Source: Chloroflexi bacterium HGW-Chloroflexi-3
Lineage (GTDB): Bacteria > Chloroflexota > Anaerolineae > Anaerolineales > Anaerolineaceae
NCBI GenBank assembly: GCA_002842045.1
Contig: PHBX01000026.1
Location: 29,940-93,939, forward strand
Length of the DNA: 64,000 nucleotides
Direction of reading: 5' to 3'
The notes under the pieces are model-generated. The model ran no database searches. It was not told the origin of the DNA and saw nothing but the letters and a program-made list of their open reading frames with translations. A program made the translations under genes and the position numbers. Position 1 is the stretch's first letter, and each line of letters begins with the position of its first letter. Shown here one piece after another: positions 15,702-24,544 of the stretch.

Positions 15702-17582
15702 ATGGTATCTGCCTATCGACGATCTGTGAATGCATCACAGGCACAAGTAATTGATGCAAAAGTCGATATGGATACCGGTAAGGTGACAATATTCGCAGAA
15801 AAAGAAGTGGTTGAAGACGTACAGGATGAACGAACAGAAGTAAATTTGGAAGAAGCCCGTCGCTTCGATGCAGATGCTGAGTTAGGCATGATGGTGTCAG
15901 TGGAGAGCACACCCAAGAATTTTGGCCGTGTCGCTGCTCAAACTGCGCGTCAGGTAATTCAACAAAGAATCAGGGACGCTGAAAGACAAGCCCAATTAGA
16001 TCATTATGCGGATCAAATCGGTGAAATTATATCTGGTGTAGTACAAGCCAGCAACGCTCAAGGGCTAACAATCGGTCTTGAGATGAAAGCGGAAGGCACC
16101 ATGTTACGCAAAGATATGATTCCTGGTGAACGCTTCCATGTTCATGATCGTGTGCGGGCGCTGGTAGCTGAAGTGAAAGACAGTAATCGAGGACCACAAA
16201 TCTTACTTTCCCGCACTCATCGCAATTTCCTGCGACGTTTATTAGAGACCGAAGTACCTGAAATTTATCACGGAATCGTAGAAATCCGATCCATCACCCG
16301 TGAACCTGGACAAAGAGCAAAAGTTGCAGTTTCAGCAACCCAATCTGGTATTGATCCAGTTGGAGCCTGTGTGGGATTACGTGGCGTTAGAATTCAAGCG
16401 ATTGTGCGCGAACTTCATGATGAAAAAATTGATGTCATAGAATGGCATCAAGATCCATCTCAATTCATTGCCCGCGCAGTAAGCCCAGCCAAAGTCAGCG
16501 GTGTGTACCTGAATGAATTTTCTGAAGGTGGAAAGACAGCAACAGTTGTCGTACCCGAAGATCAACTCAGTCTGGCAATTGGTCGAGATGGGCAAAATGC
16601 ACGTCTGGCAGCCAAATTAACAGGATGGAGAATTGATATTAAAAGTGTCCAGGAAGCATCCAGCGATGCTCTTTACCGCTTACAGAAGGATCCTGGCTTG
16701 GTTGAGATGGCTGAAAATGAAAAAGACAATATGGTCAAAGTTGAAGAATTATTGGCTAAGAAGTCTGGTGGCGGAATTCTTAATGTTGAAAATTATGATT
16801 TCCTTAACAAATTTGTTGAAAGAGTTGAGACACGAACATTCATCCGTAGCAAATTAGATGAAGAGGCTGAAAGAAATAGAATGCAAGCATTACGTGCCCA
16901 AATTCCACCCAGCTACTTCGATACAACCATATTGGACTCGTCATTACCAGAACATGTTAATTACATTTTGCAGGAAGCTGGTTTTAATTCTATTGCTGAA
17001 TTAGTTATTAAAATGTTACAGGCACCGGACGATATTCTACGCTTAAATGGTATTGGTCCAAAAGCAATGAAATCAATTCAAGATTTAATGGATTCTTTAC
17101 CCGAAAAACTTGCATTCGAATTATCTGAAAGTGCTGTTATTACAGAAGAAGCAGAACCTGAAACTGAACAATCTGTTGAAGAGTTAGAAGCAGTTGAAAC
17201 CATCGAAGAAAAACCTACAGTTGAAATGGAACCTGAAGTAATGGAAGAACCTTCATTAGAAACTGTTACGATTGAACCCGAAGTTGACCTAATAGAAGAG
17301 CACAGAGAAGAATTAGATGAGCAAACTTCAGAAGAAGAGGACATTCCAGTAATCAGTCAAGAAGAAGAACTTTCATTCGATGAACTTTTTGCCCTCCAAT
17401 CTACCAATATTGAAATTCCGTTTGTGGAAGATGAAGAAGAAGACCTCTCAGATGATAAGAAGGCAAAGAAGAAAAAGGATAAGAAAAAGAAGCGTCAGGT
17501 TAAGGTAGAATACAACGAAGAAGAAGATACACTGATTTACAGAAAAATTCATAAACGCAGTGATGAGTTTGATTGGGAATAA
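15702..17582 (+). CDS. nusA: Transcription factor NusA, N-terminally truncated, charged C-terminal tail
   Basis: RNA polymerase-bound factor for pausing, termination and antitermination. The first residues, MVSAYRRSVNASQ, align with about residue 26 of ordinary NusA, so the first helices of the polymerase-binding domain are missing. The codon before the ATG is TGA, so no in-frame extension exists. S1 lies at about 106-172, KH1 around 200-250 and KH2 around 275-320 (GRDG at 294-297). A helix-hairpin-helix-like segment (RLNGIGPKAM) sits near 445. A Glu-rich tail of about 110 residues follows, then a Lys-rich stretch and a DEFDWE end. An overlapping ATG at 15698 opens only 18 codons. No rimP precedes it; ylxR follows after 24 bases. 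Confidence 0.88.
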   Translation: MVSAYRRSVNASQAQVIDAKVDMDTGKVTIFAEKEVVEDVQDERTEVNLEEARRFDADAELGMMVSVESTPKNFGRVAAQTARQVIQQRIRDAERQAQLDHYADQIGEIISGVVQASNAQGLTIGLEMKAEGTMLRKDMIPGERFHVHDRVRALVAEVKDSNRGPQILLSRTHRNFLRRLLETEVPEIYHGIVEIRSITREPGQRAKVAVSATQSGIDPVGACVGLRGVRIQAIVRELHDEKIDVIEWHQDPSQFIARAVSPAKVSGVYLNEFSEGGKTATVVVPEDQLSLAIGRDGQNARLAAKLTGWRIDIKSVQEASSDALYRLQKDPGLVEMAENEKDNMVKVEELLAKKSGGGILNVENYDFLNKFVERVETRTFIRSKLDEEAERNRMQALRAQIPPSYFDTTILDSSLPEHVNYILQEAGFNSIAELVIKMLQAPDDILRLNGIGPKAMKSIQDLMDSLPEKLAFELSESAVITEEAEPETEQSVEELEAVETIEEKPTVEMEPEVMEEPSLETVTIEPEVDLIEEHREELDEQTSEEEDIPVISQEEELSFDELFALQSTNIEIPFVEDEEEDLSDDKKAKKKKDKKKKRQVKVEYNEEEDTLIYRKIHKRSDEFDWE

Positions 17583-17606
17583 TTTTGAGGTGAAAAACCA
17601 GAGAAA

Positions 17607-17921
17607 ATGGTGAAAAAAGCTAAGGGTAAACGGCCAAAACATATACCACAACGAACCTGTGTCGGTTGTCGAAAAATTCAAGCCAAACGAACATTGACCA
17701 GAGTAGTTCGTACCGACACAGGGATCGTTATTGATCCAACAAGCAAGATGCCAGGCCGTGGGGCATATATTCACAATCTTCAAGAATGTTGGCAAGCAGC
17801 TTTAAAGGGAAAACTTGCCAATGCATTAAAAATAGAGTTAACTGACGTAGACCGGAAAATCCTTCTTGATTTTATGCAGAAATTGCCGGAAAGCGTAAAT
17901 GAAGAAGAGCATGATGGATAA
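17607..17921 (+). CDS. ylxR: YlxR family RNA-binding protein (DUF448)
   Basis: Small protein conserved between nusA and infB; members are linked to nucleoid or RNase P functions in some bacteria. The sequence has the YlxR signature RTCVGCRKIQAKRTLTRVVR and GRGAYIHNLQECWQ with the conserved Cys. The 104-residue length is normal. An acidic end (NEEEHDG) follows the domain. It begins 24 bases after nusA and is part of the same operon. The L7Ae-like ylxQ gene that often comes next is absent; 115 noncoding bases precede infB instead. Confidence 0.9.
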   Translation: MVKKAKGKRPKHIPQRTCVGCRKIQAKRTLTRVVRTDTGIVIDPTSKMPGRGAYIHNLQECWQAALKGKLANALKIELTDVDRKILLDFMQKLPESVNEEEHDG

Positions 17922-18036
17922 ACTTTGTTGTTGTTTTAGCTGATACGTTTTGTAGGTAAGGCTCGAACAGCGCACATCAATCCTGAGCTCGAATAGAGTT
18001 AAGCACAAAAGTGCAAAATAGTGTTGGAGGTGCGAA

Positions 18037-19821
18037 ATGAGCGAAAAAAATAAAACTATCGTTTTACCAAACAGTATTACTGTTCGCGACCTGGCTCAAG
18101 TTATGGAGACCAGTCCGATTCAAGTTATAAAAGTGTTAATGGCAAATGGGGTTATGGCTAACATTAACCAGCAAGTAGATTTTGACACAGCTGCAATCGT
18201 TGCCTCAGAACTAGGGTTTGAAGCCATTGCTGAAACTTACGAAGAAGAAGAGATTGTTGAAGTTGGCGAAATTCCAATGTGGCGCAGGATGATTATGGAT
18301 GAAAATCCAAAAGAATTAGTCAATCGTCCTCCTGTTGTGACAATTCTCGGACACGTAGATCATGGAAAAACAACTCTATTGGATGCCATACGGCATACTG
18401 ATGTGGCCGGAGGTGAAGCTGGCGGTATAACCCAGCACATTGGTGCGTATCAGATTGAGCATAAAGGACAATTAATTACATTCTTAGACACACCTGGTCA
18501 TGCAGCCTTTACCGCCATGCGATCACGTGGAGCACAAGGTGCTGATATTGTTATTCTTGTTGTTGCGGCTGACGATGGTGTTATGCCTCAAACCAAAGAA
18601 GCGATTGCGCATGCAAAAGCAGCAAGAGTTCCGATTATTGTAGCTCTCAATAAAATTGATCGTCCTGATGCGAATCCTGAATTTGCAAAGCGACAATTAT
18701 CCGAAAATGGTCTGGTTCCAGACGATTGGGACGGAGACACAATGATCGTTCCTGTTTCTGCCAAGCAAAGAACTGGTATTGAAGACTTACTTGAAGCAAT
18801 TCTATTAACTGCAGAAGGCATGAGCATTAAAGCAAATCCAAATGGCAAAAAGATTGGTACCATCATCGAAGCTGAAATTGATAAATCAAAAGGTGTCATG
18901 GCTACATTATTAATCCAAAATGGGACAGTCAATGCCGGTGATATCGTTGTAGCTGGTAGTTCATATGGTCGAATTCGAGCAATGTTTGATTATAAAAACA
19001 AACCGATTCGGAAAGCAGGACCTTCCACACCGATTTTGATTATGGGTATGAATGATGTCCCTCAGGCTGGTGATATCTTCCAGGTTGTTGGATCGACTAA
19101 AGAAGCAATGTCTATTGTTACCGAAAGAAAAATTGCAGATAAAGATTCCCGCTTTGCATCTCCAAAAGCTACACTGGAAGAATTGTTCAGTCGTGTACAA
19201 TCTGGTGAAGAGAAAGAATTACGCCTTATCATCAAAGCTGATGTTCAGGGTTCTCTGGAACCAATCATGAACTCGCTAAATGATCTGGCAAGCAAAGAAA
19301 TCAGTATCAATATTCTGCATGCTGAGACTGGAAATATTAGTGAGAATGATGTTATGTTAGCCAGTGCTTCAACAGCAATTATTGTTGGCTTTAACGTCAC
19401 TGCAGATGCAGCCGCAAAACGAATGGCTGAGGGTGAAGGTGTTTCTATCAGATTGTATCAAATCATTTATCGCTTAATTGAAGATGTAGAAAAAGCATTA
19501 AAAGGTATGCTGGAACCAGAGTATGTTGAAGTGATCATCGGAAAAGCAGAAGTCCTTGCAATCTTTAAAATTCAGAAAATTGGTGCAATTGCAGGTTGTA
19601 AAATTACGGCAGGTGAATTCAAAAGAAATGCCAAAGCGCGCATTGTTCGCAAGGAGGAAGTATTCCATGAAGGCGAGATCAGCTCTTTAAAACACGAAAA
19701 GGATGATGTACGAGAAGTTCGCACTGGATTTGAGTGTGGTATTGGGCTAAAAGGATTTTCTGATTTTGAAGTTGGTGATACGATTTTGTGCTTCACCAAA
19801 GAGCTTTCAACAGAAAGTTAG
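18037..19821 (+). CDS. infB: Translation initiation factor IF-2
   Basis: GTPase that places fMet-tRNA on the 30S subunit and promotes subunit joining. A short IF2_N domain (SITVRDLAQVMETSPIQVIKVLM) occupies about residues 13-60. The G domain starts near 97 with G1 GHVDHGKTT (105-113), then GGITQHIGA, DTPGHAAF and NKID. Domains II, III and IV follow to residue 594. The long variable N-terminal region of enterobacterial IF-2 is missing, giving a compact form. GGAGGTG precedes the ATG. It is followed after 15 bases by rbfA. Confidence 0.97.
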   Translation: MSEKNKTIVLPNSITVRDLAQVMETSPIQVIKVLMANGVMANINQQVDFDTAAIVASELGFEAIAETYEEEEIVEVGEIPMWRRMIMDENPKELVNRPPVVTILGHVDHGKTTLLDAIRHTDVAGGEAGGITQHIGAYQIEHKGQLITFLDTPGHAAFTAMRSRGAQGADIVILVVAADDGVMPQTKEAIAHAKAARVPIIVALNKIDRPDANPEFAKRQLSENGLVPDDWDGDTMIVPVSAKQRTGIEDLLEAILLTAEGMSIKANPNGKKIGTIIEAEIDKSKGVMATLLIQNGTVNAGDIVVAGSSYGRIRAMFDYKNKPIRKAGPSTPILIMGMNDVPQAGDIFQVVGSTKEAMSIVTERKIADKDSRFASPKATLEELFSRVQSGEEKELRLIIKADVQGSLEPIMNSLNDLASKEISINILHAETGNISENDVMLASASTAIIVGFNVTADAAAKRMAEGEGVSIRLYQIIYRLIEDVEKALKGMLEPEYVEVIIGKAEVLAIFKIQKIGAIAGCKITAGEFKRNAKARIVRKEEVFHEGEISSLKHEKDDVREVRTGFECGIGLKGFSDFEVGDTILCFTKELSTES

Positions 19822-19836
19822 AATGCGAGGAAGAAA

Positions 19837-20256
19837 ATGCCATCAAAATTACGATTGACAAAAATTGGTGATCGAATTCAACAGGAAATTTCCGAAATGT
19901 TAGTCCGTCAGGAAATATCAGACCCAAGATTGTTTGGGGTAACAATAACCGATGTAAAAGTAGATCGTGAATTAGCCTTTGCCTCTGTTTATGTTTCGGC
20001 TTTAGAGGGTAGCGAGCGCTCCAAAGAAATTTTACAGGGTTTTGAGAGTGCCAGTAGTTATATCCGGAAACTTTTATCCATGCGAATTGAATTGCGCGCA
20101 TTCCCGAGATTACGTTTTTTTTGGGATCCAACGCCAGAACGAGCAGATCGGATTGAGCAAATCTTATCAACTATTCGAGATGAAGAAATTTTTAACACTT
20201 CACAAATATTGGAGGAAGTGGATCTGGATGATGATGCCATCTCGAGAGACAATTAA
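19837..20256 (+). CDS. rbfA: Ribosome-binding factor A
   Basis: KH-fold protein that binds 30S precursors and assists 16S rRNA 5'-end maturation. Recognised from RLTKIGDRIQQEISEMLVR, the DPRLFGVTITDVKVDREL segment and PRLRFFWDPTPERADRIEQIL. The 139-residue length is somewhat above the minimum because of an acidic tail, EEVDLDDDAIS. The last codons overlap the start of the DHH phosphoesterase gene by 29 bases, as expected for tight operon coupling. Start by ATG at 19837 after a GCGAGG site. Confidence 0.93.
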   Translation: MPSKLRLTKIGDRIQQEISEMLVRQEISDPRLFGVTITDVKVDRELAFASVYVSALEGSERSKEILQGFESASSYIRKLLSMRIELRAFPRLRFFWDPTPERADRIEQILSTIRDEEIFNTSQILEEVDLDDDAISRDN

Positions 20257-21187
20257 AACTCTCTTCACTGAAGCACAATCAGTGCTTCTGGCTTCCCATA
20301 TCCGTCCGGATGGTGATGCAGTAGGTTCTCTATTAGGACTGGGCAATGCATTAATCCTTTCGGGCAAAAACGTTTTCATGGCATTAAGTGATGGATTACC
20401 TTCTAATTTCCATTATTTACATGGTGCACACCTGGTTAAAAGGTTTGTACCTAAAGATCTCAAATTTGATTTAACCATCAGCCTGGACACCTCCGATTTA
20501 GATCGTTCTGGTGGAATTTTTGGAAATCGAGAAATAATATTAAATATTGATCATCACATTACCAACACTTTATTTGCCCAATATAATCTTAATGATCCAG
20601 AGTCTGTTGCCACCTGTGCATTAGTGGCTGAAAATTTAGAACATTGGGGTTTGTCAATGAATGCTGAGACTGCCTCATTACTTATGACTGGAATAATTAC
20701 CGACACAATTGGTTTTCGCACCTCTAATATGTCATCAAAAGCAATGAGAATTGCAGCAGATTTGATAGACAATGGCGCTGATCTGCCAACAATATACCAA
20801 CAAGCATTAACGAATAAAAGTTTTGACCAGTTAATTTATTGGGGTTACGCATTAAAAAAATTGCAACAAAATGACCGATTAGCCTGGACAACTTTAACCC
20901 TTGATGATCGTAAAGATGCCGGATACAATGGGAATGATGATGCGGATTTGAATACAATCTTATCCAGTATCATTGATTGTGATATAACCATCCTCTTTGT
21001 TGAGCAAAATAATGGACATGTGAAAGTCTCATGGCGTGGAAAATCAGGCTTCAATGTATCCAATCTTGCTCAATCATTAGGTGGCGGTGGTCATCCTGCA
21101 GCATCAGGAGCTAACATTGAAGGTAGTTTGGAAGATGTACAATTTACTGTTATTAAAAAAACTTTAGAAATGATGAAAGAAAATTAG
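20228..21187 (+). CDS. nrnA: DHH-DHHA1 phosphoesterase (NrnA-type oligoribonuclease)
   Basis: Degrades nanoRNA and 3'-phosphoadenosine phosphate in homologues, and in some bacteria pApA. The DHH domain has SHIRPDGDAVGSLLGLG, SLDTSDLDR and NIDHHITNT; the DHHA1 domain ends with SLGGGGHPAASGANI. I place the start at ATG 20228 (three consecutive ATG codons) downstream of GGAGG at 20211. An upstream in-frame extension to 20042 lies wholly inside rbfA and is not conserved. The operon position between rbfA and truB is the usual one. In this organism, which also has two DarA-like c-di-AMP receptors, a role in pApA turnover is plausible but unproven. Confidence 0.9.
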   Translation: MMMPSRETIKTLFTEAQSVLLASHIRPDGDAVGSLLGLGNALILSGKNVFMALSDGLPSNFHYLHGAHLVKRFVPKDLKFDLTISLDTSDLDRSGGIFGNREIILNIDHHITNTLFAQYNLNDPESVATCALVAENLEHWGLSMNAETASLLMTGIITDTIGFRTSNMSSKAMRIAADLIDNGADLPTIYQQALTNKSFDQLIYWGYALKKLQQNDRLAWTTLTLDDRKDAGYNGNDDADLNTILSSIIDCDITILFVEQNNGHVKVSWRGKSGFNVSNLAQSLGGGGHPAASGANIEGSLEDVQFTVIKKTLEMMKEN

Positions 21188-21239
21188 TAAATGACATATT
21201 CATTGAAAACTTATGTAGTCCATCCCGGGGAGCAAACAA

Positions 21240-22139
21240 ATGGAAAAAGAAAATAAAAATTTAAATAGTGGTGTAATTGTTATTGACAAACCAATTGGCA
21301 TGACTTCGCATGATGTGGTGCAAATTGTAAGAAAAGGGACAAATATTCGCAGAGCTGGCCATACCGGAACATTAGATCCCCGAGCTTCTGGTGTTCTGGT
21401 TGTATTAGTTGGTCCAGCTGTGCGATTGAGCGAATATGTTTCTGCATCAGATAAACGCTATCAAGCTGTCATTCAATTAGGCACGACAACCGATACATAT
21501 GATGCAGACGGACGAGTCTTGTCAACCACATCGGTAGATATTTCGGAAAAACAATTTGACGATGTCCTACAGTCATTTGTGGGCCAAATTGAACAGGTTC
21601 CACCCCCCTATTCATCTGTAAAAGTCAAGGGGCGTCATGCATACGATATGGCCCGCAATGGAGAAGAAGTAAATCTCGAACCTCGTACAATTAATGTCTA
21701 CAATTTAGACTTGTTGGAATGGGCTCCACCGGAAGCTGTAATTGATGTGTATTGCTCTTCAGGTACTTATGTGCGTTCGTTGGCTCATGATCTGGGTGAA
21801 AAATTAGGATGTGGCGCACACTTGATTGGTCTTCGAAGAACAAAATCTGGACGTTTCACCTTGCGTGACGCTGTACCGCTGCGAAAATTACGCGAAGCAT
21901 TTGAAAATGATACCTGGCAGAATTTTATTATCCCTGCAGCTGAAGCTTTATCCGATTGGCCTGCAGTAGAACTGACCATTGAGCAATTAGATGTCGTTCG
22001 CCATGGTCGCAGAATTCCTGCAGAACCGGGTGTAGGACCAATGGCACGTGCAATCAGTGAAGAAGGCGAATTAATTGGTTTGTTGGAACTCGATCCAGAA
22101 ACACAGGAATGGCAACCCAAAAAGGTTTTCTCCTCTTAG
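21240..22139 (+). CDS. truB: tRNA pseudouridine(55) synthase
   Basis: Forms pseudouridine 55 in the T-loop of tRNAs. The catalytic Asp46 is in GHTGTLDPRASG. GVIVIDKPIGMTSHDVV opens the domain, and PPPYSSVKVKGRHAYD and GTYVRSLAHDLG are further TruB motifs. A PUA-like C-terminal segment completes 299 residues. GGGGAG precedes the ATG. It is in the nusA-ribF operon and is followed by ribF with a 28-base gap under the start I prefer there. Confidence 0.95.
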   Translation: MEKENKNLNSGVIVIDKPIGMTSHDVVQIVRKGTNIRRAGHTGTLDPRASGVLVVLVGPAVRLSEYVSASDKRYQAVIQLGTTTDTYDADGRVLSTTSVDISEKQFDDVLQSFVGQIEQVPPPYSSVKVKGRHAYDMARNGEEVNLEPRTINVYNLDLLEWAPPEAVIDVYCSSGTYVRSLAHDLGEKLGCGAHLIGLRRTKSGRFTLRDAVPLRKLREAFENDTWQNFIIPAAEALSDWPAVELTIEQLDVVRHGRRIPAEPGVGPMARAISEEGELIGLLELDPETQEWQPKKVFSS

Positions 22140-22167
22140 CATTCATTATCAGATGGTGACCAGGTTT

Positions 22168-23118
22168 ATGAATCACATCAATGGTGTTAATGCATCTAAA
22201 AACCAGGTCGTTTACGCCACAATCGGAGCATTTGATGGAGTTCACATAGGACACCAACATTTGGTCCGTTCGATGGTTAAGCAGGCCCAAGAAGACTCAG
22301 TCCAATCTCTGGTGGTCACTTTTCATCCCAATCCAGCAGTATTATTAAGGTCCTTACCTCTACCTTTTTACGTAACTACTCCATCTGAAAAACAATCTAT
22401 TTTTCATCAATTAGGAGTTGATTTTGTATTGGATCTGAATTTTACCAAAAAGATGGCAGGTATGGATCCAGATCAGTTCATCGACATGCTTTTAAATCAA
22501 TATTCCATTAACCAACTCTGGTTAGGGAAAGATTTTGCTTTAGGTAAAAAGAGATCAGGAAATTTGACAGTACTACGTGAGATAGGTAAAGAAAAGGGAT
22601 TTTCAATCATAGATTGCCCTCATGTAGAAGATGCCAATGGGAAAATATCTTCTTCAGAAATAAGAAATTGGATTATCACTGGAAATTTCCCACCAACAAC
22701 CAGGGCACTCAATCGATATTATTCTCTTGAAGGTAAGGTAATACATGGGGATGCGCGAGGAAAAAAAATTGGATTCCCTACCGCAAATTTGAAAATATGG
22801 GAGGGAAAGCTATTGCCAACGCCCGGTGTATATGCTACCTGGATCACGATTGATGATAAGATCCTTCCCTCTGTGACTAATGTTGGTGTTCGACCAACTT
22901 TTGAATCTACAGATGCGATCCCGAGAATCGAAGCCCACATTCTTGATTTTGACAAGGATATTTATAAGAAACAAGTACAATTACACTTTGTTGAGAATAT
23001 TCGAATTGAGAAAAAGTTCAATTCAATTAATGAGCTTATTGATCAAATACAAAGAGATGCAAGACGAGCTGAGGAGTTTCTGAAAAATGTCAAAAAACAG
23101 ACAGGTCTATTTACTTGA
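22168..23118 (+). CDS. ribF: Bifunctional riboflavin kinase / FAD synthetase
   Basis: Makes FMN and FAD from riboflavin. The N-terminal nucleotidyltransferase domain has TIGAFDGVHIGHQHLVR and later SSSEIRNWI. The C-terminal kinase domain has GDARGKKIGFPTANL and the VRPTF segment. I prefer ATG 22168 because it leaves 17 residues before TIGAFDGVH, the usual number, with a short AGG site upstream. ATG 22153 is the alternative. A longer reading from 22075 would overlap truB by 65 bases. The end overlaps the ThyX-like gene by 32 bases. Confidence 0.93.
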   Translation: MNHINGVNASKNQVVYATIGAFDGVHIGHQHLVRSMVKQAQEDSVQSLVVTFHPNPAVLLRSLPLPFYVTTPSEKQSIFHQLGVDFVLDLNFTKKMAGMDPDQFIDMLLNQYSINQLWLGKDFALGKKRSGNLTVLREIGKEKGFSIIDCPHVEDANGKISSSEIRNWIITGNFPPTTRALNRYYSLEGKVIHGDARGKKIGFPTANLKIWEGKLLPTPGVYATWITIDDKILPSVTNVGVRPTFESTDAIPRIEAHILDFDKDIYKKQVQLHFVENIRIEKKFNSINELIDQIQRDARRAEEFLKNVKKQTGLFT

Positions 23119-24523
23119 TCCACACGATTTAACCCCTGAAACGATCGCAGTTACATTCGCAAAAACATCCCGCTCTCCTCAATCCTTTCAGGAAATTGCC
23201 GATGAACTGACCGATGAAAAATCAGCTGAATTTCATGAAAAATGGGTCGTGGGTTATGGTCACGCTTCTGTCGCTGAACATGCGATTTTGCACATTGCTG
23301 TAGAAAATATTTCCAGATTAGCGGTTGAGTGTCTGGAAAGCAATCGTCTTGCCTCTTATACAGAAAAATCAACTCGATATCAAAAATGGAATGAAAATAG
23401 CTTTTTTATTCCAGCAGAATTGAATGATAGACCCAATTTAAAAGAAAAATACATTCAAGCGAATCAATTGCTGTTTCGAACTTATTTAGCTTCATTACCG
23501 ATCATCCGGGATGAGATTGGAAAAAATAATCCCAGACGAGCAGATGAAAGTGAAGCTGCCTGGGAACGCCGTATCCGCTCTGATTATGTGGATGTTTGCC
23601 GATTCCTTTTACCAGCGTCTTCGCTCGCAAACGTAGGTATGACAATCAATGCACGTGCTTTGGAACATGCAATTCAAAAAATGATATCCCATCCATTGGC
23701 AGAAGTTCAGGCAATGGGCACAGAGATAAAACTAGTTTCACAAAAAAATGTACCTACATTGGTGAAATATGCTGATTCAGTACCTTACTGGGTAAAAGCA
23801 GCTCAATCCTTTTCTGAAACATCAAAAACAATTAAGCAGTCACAATTAGTAAATGATTGGTGTCAATTGGTTCATTATGATCAAAATGCAGAAAAACTTG
23901 TGCTTGCTGGATTATTCGTGAGAAACAGTAATCTTAGTTATCAGGAAGCAATGGACTTTCTCCAATCTCTTAATCAAAACCAATTGGATAAATTGAGTAA
24001 ACAGATATTGGCTGATATCGGGCGTTTCGATATTCCCGTAAGAGAATTGGAATATGCCACATTTTCTTTTGACCTGATCATGGATCAGGGTGCCTATTTT
24101 GAGATTAAACGCCATCGCATGATGACTCAAACAGCGCAAGCATTATCCACATTATTGGGGTATTCAGTTCCAAAAACAATCGTAGATGCGGGATTTGAAA
24201 GTGATTACCATCATGCGATGAAATTAGCACATCTAACATATCTGGATATTGCTGATTGGAATCCGAATGTAGCAAGTTATATCGTCCCGAATGGGTATAA
24301 TCGCAGGCTCTTCTTACGTGCAAATATGCGTAGCTTGGATCATTTAATTAATTTACGCAGCGCTCAAAATGCTCATTTCTCTGTTCGTCGGATTACTCAA
24401 AGAATGGCTGAAGAAATCAACCACATAAATCCTCACCTTGGACAATTGATTCGAAAAAATCAAAACGAAACATGGCAATCAATTGAAAATCAATATTTTA
24501 GTGAAACTGCCCTCAAGCCATAG
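23087..24523 (+). CDS. Two-domain ThyX-like flavin-dependent thymidylate synthase homologue
   Basis: Related to ThyX, which methylates dUMP using FAD and methylenetetrahydrofolate. The 478 residues are two ThyX-like halves. The first holds GHASVAEHAILHIAVENISR and SYTEKSTRYQ (residues 58-99), but the place of the RHR motif reads ESNR. The second has TFSFDLIMDQGAYFEIKRHR, with RHR kept but without the S-E-S-R-Y part. The halves could combine into one active site. Its gene overlaps ribF, the FAD supplier, by 32 bases, and GAGGAG precedes the ATG. Databases often label such long proteins thymidylate synthase; activity is uncertain. Confidence 0.75.
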   Translation: MSKNRQVYLLDPHDLTPETIAVTFAKTSRSPQSFQEIADELTDEKSAEFHEKWVVGYGHASVAEHAILHIAVENISRLAVECLESNRLASYTEKSTRYQKWNENSFFIPAELNDRPNLKEKYIQANQLLFRTYLASLPIIRDEIGKNNPRRADESEAAWERRIRSDYVDVCRFLLPASSLANVGMTINARALEHAIQKMISHPLAEVQAMGTEIKLVSQKNVPTLVKYADSVPYWVKAAQSFSETSKTIKQSQLVNDWCQLVHYDQNAEKLVLAGLFVRNSNLSYQEAMDFLQSLNQNQLDKLSKQILADIGRFDIPVRELEYATFSFDLIMDQGAYFEIKRHRMMTQTAQALSTLLGYSVPKTIVDAGFESDYHHAMKLAHLTYLDIADWNPNVASYIVPNGYNRRLFLRANMRSLDHLINLRSAQNAHFSVRRITQRMAEEINHINPHLGQLIRKNQNETWQSIENQYFSETALKP

Positions 24524-24544
24524 AAAAAAAGAAGGAATTTGGGT

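Noticed and set aside
15698..15754. Alternative ATG at 15698 in the nusA start region
   Set aside because: Opens only 18 codons before TGA and does not encode NusA; noted because it overlaps the real ATG.
17078..17344. Minus-strand Ser-rich frame opposite the NusA tail
   Set aside because: Mirror of the Glu-rich codons (GAA/GAG read as TTC/CTC or Ser codons in another frame); no ribosome-binding site.
17922..18036. Spacer between ylxR and infB with two GCTCGAA copies and a GCAC-AAAA-GTGC hairpin
   Set aside because: The copies are short and the stem has four or five pairs without a T-run; no ylxQ remnant is readable. Not strong enough to call a regulatory element.
20042..20227. N-terminal extension of the DHH phosphoesterase
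   Set aside because: Lies entirely within rbfA in another frame and lacks conservation with the family; the start at 20228 gives the normal N-terminus.
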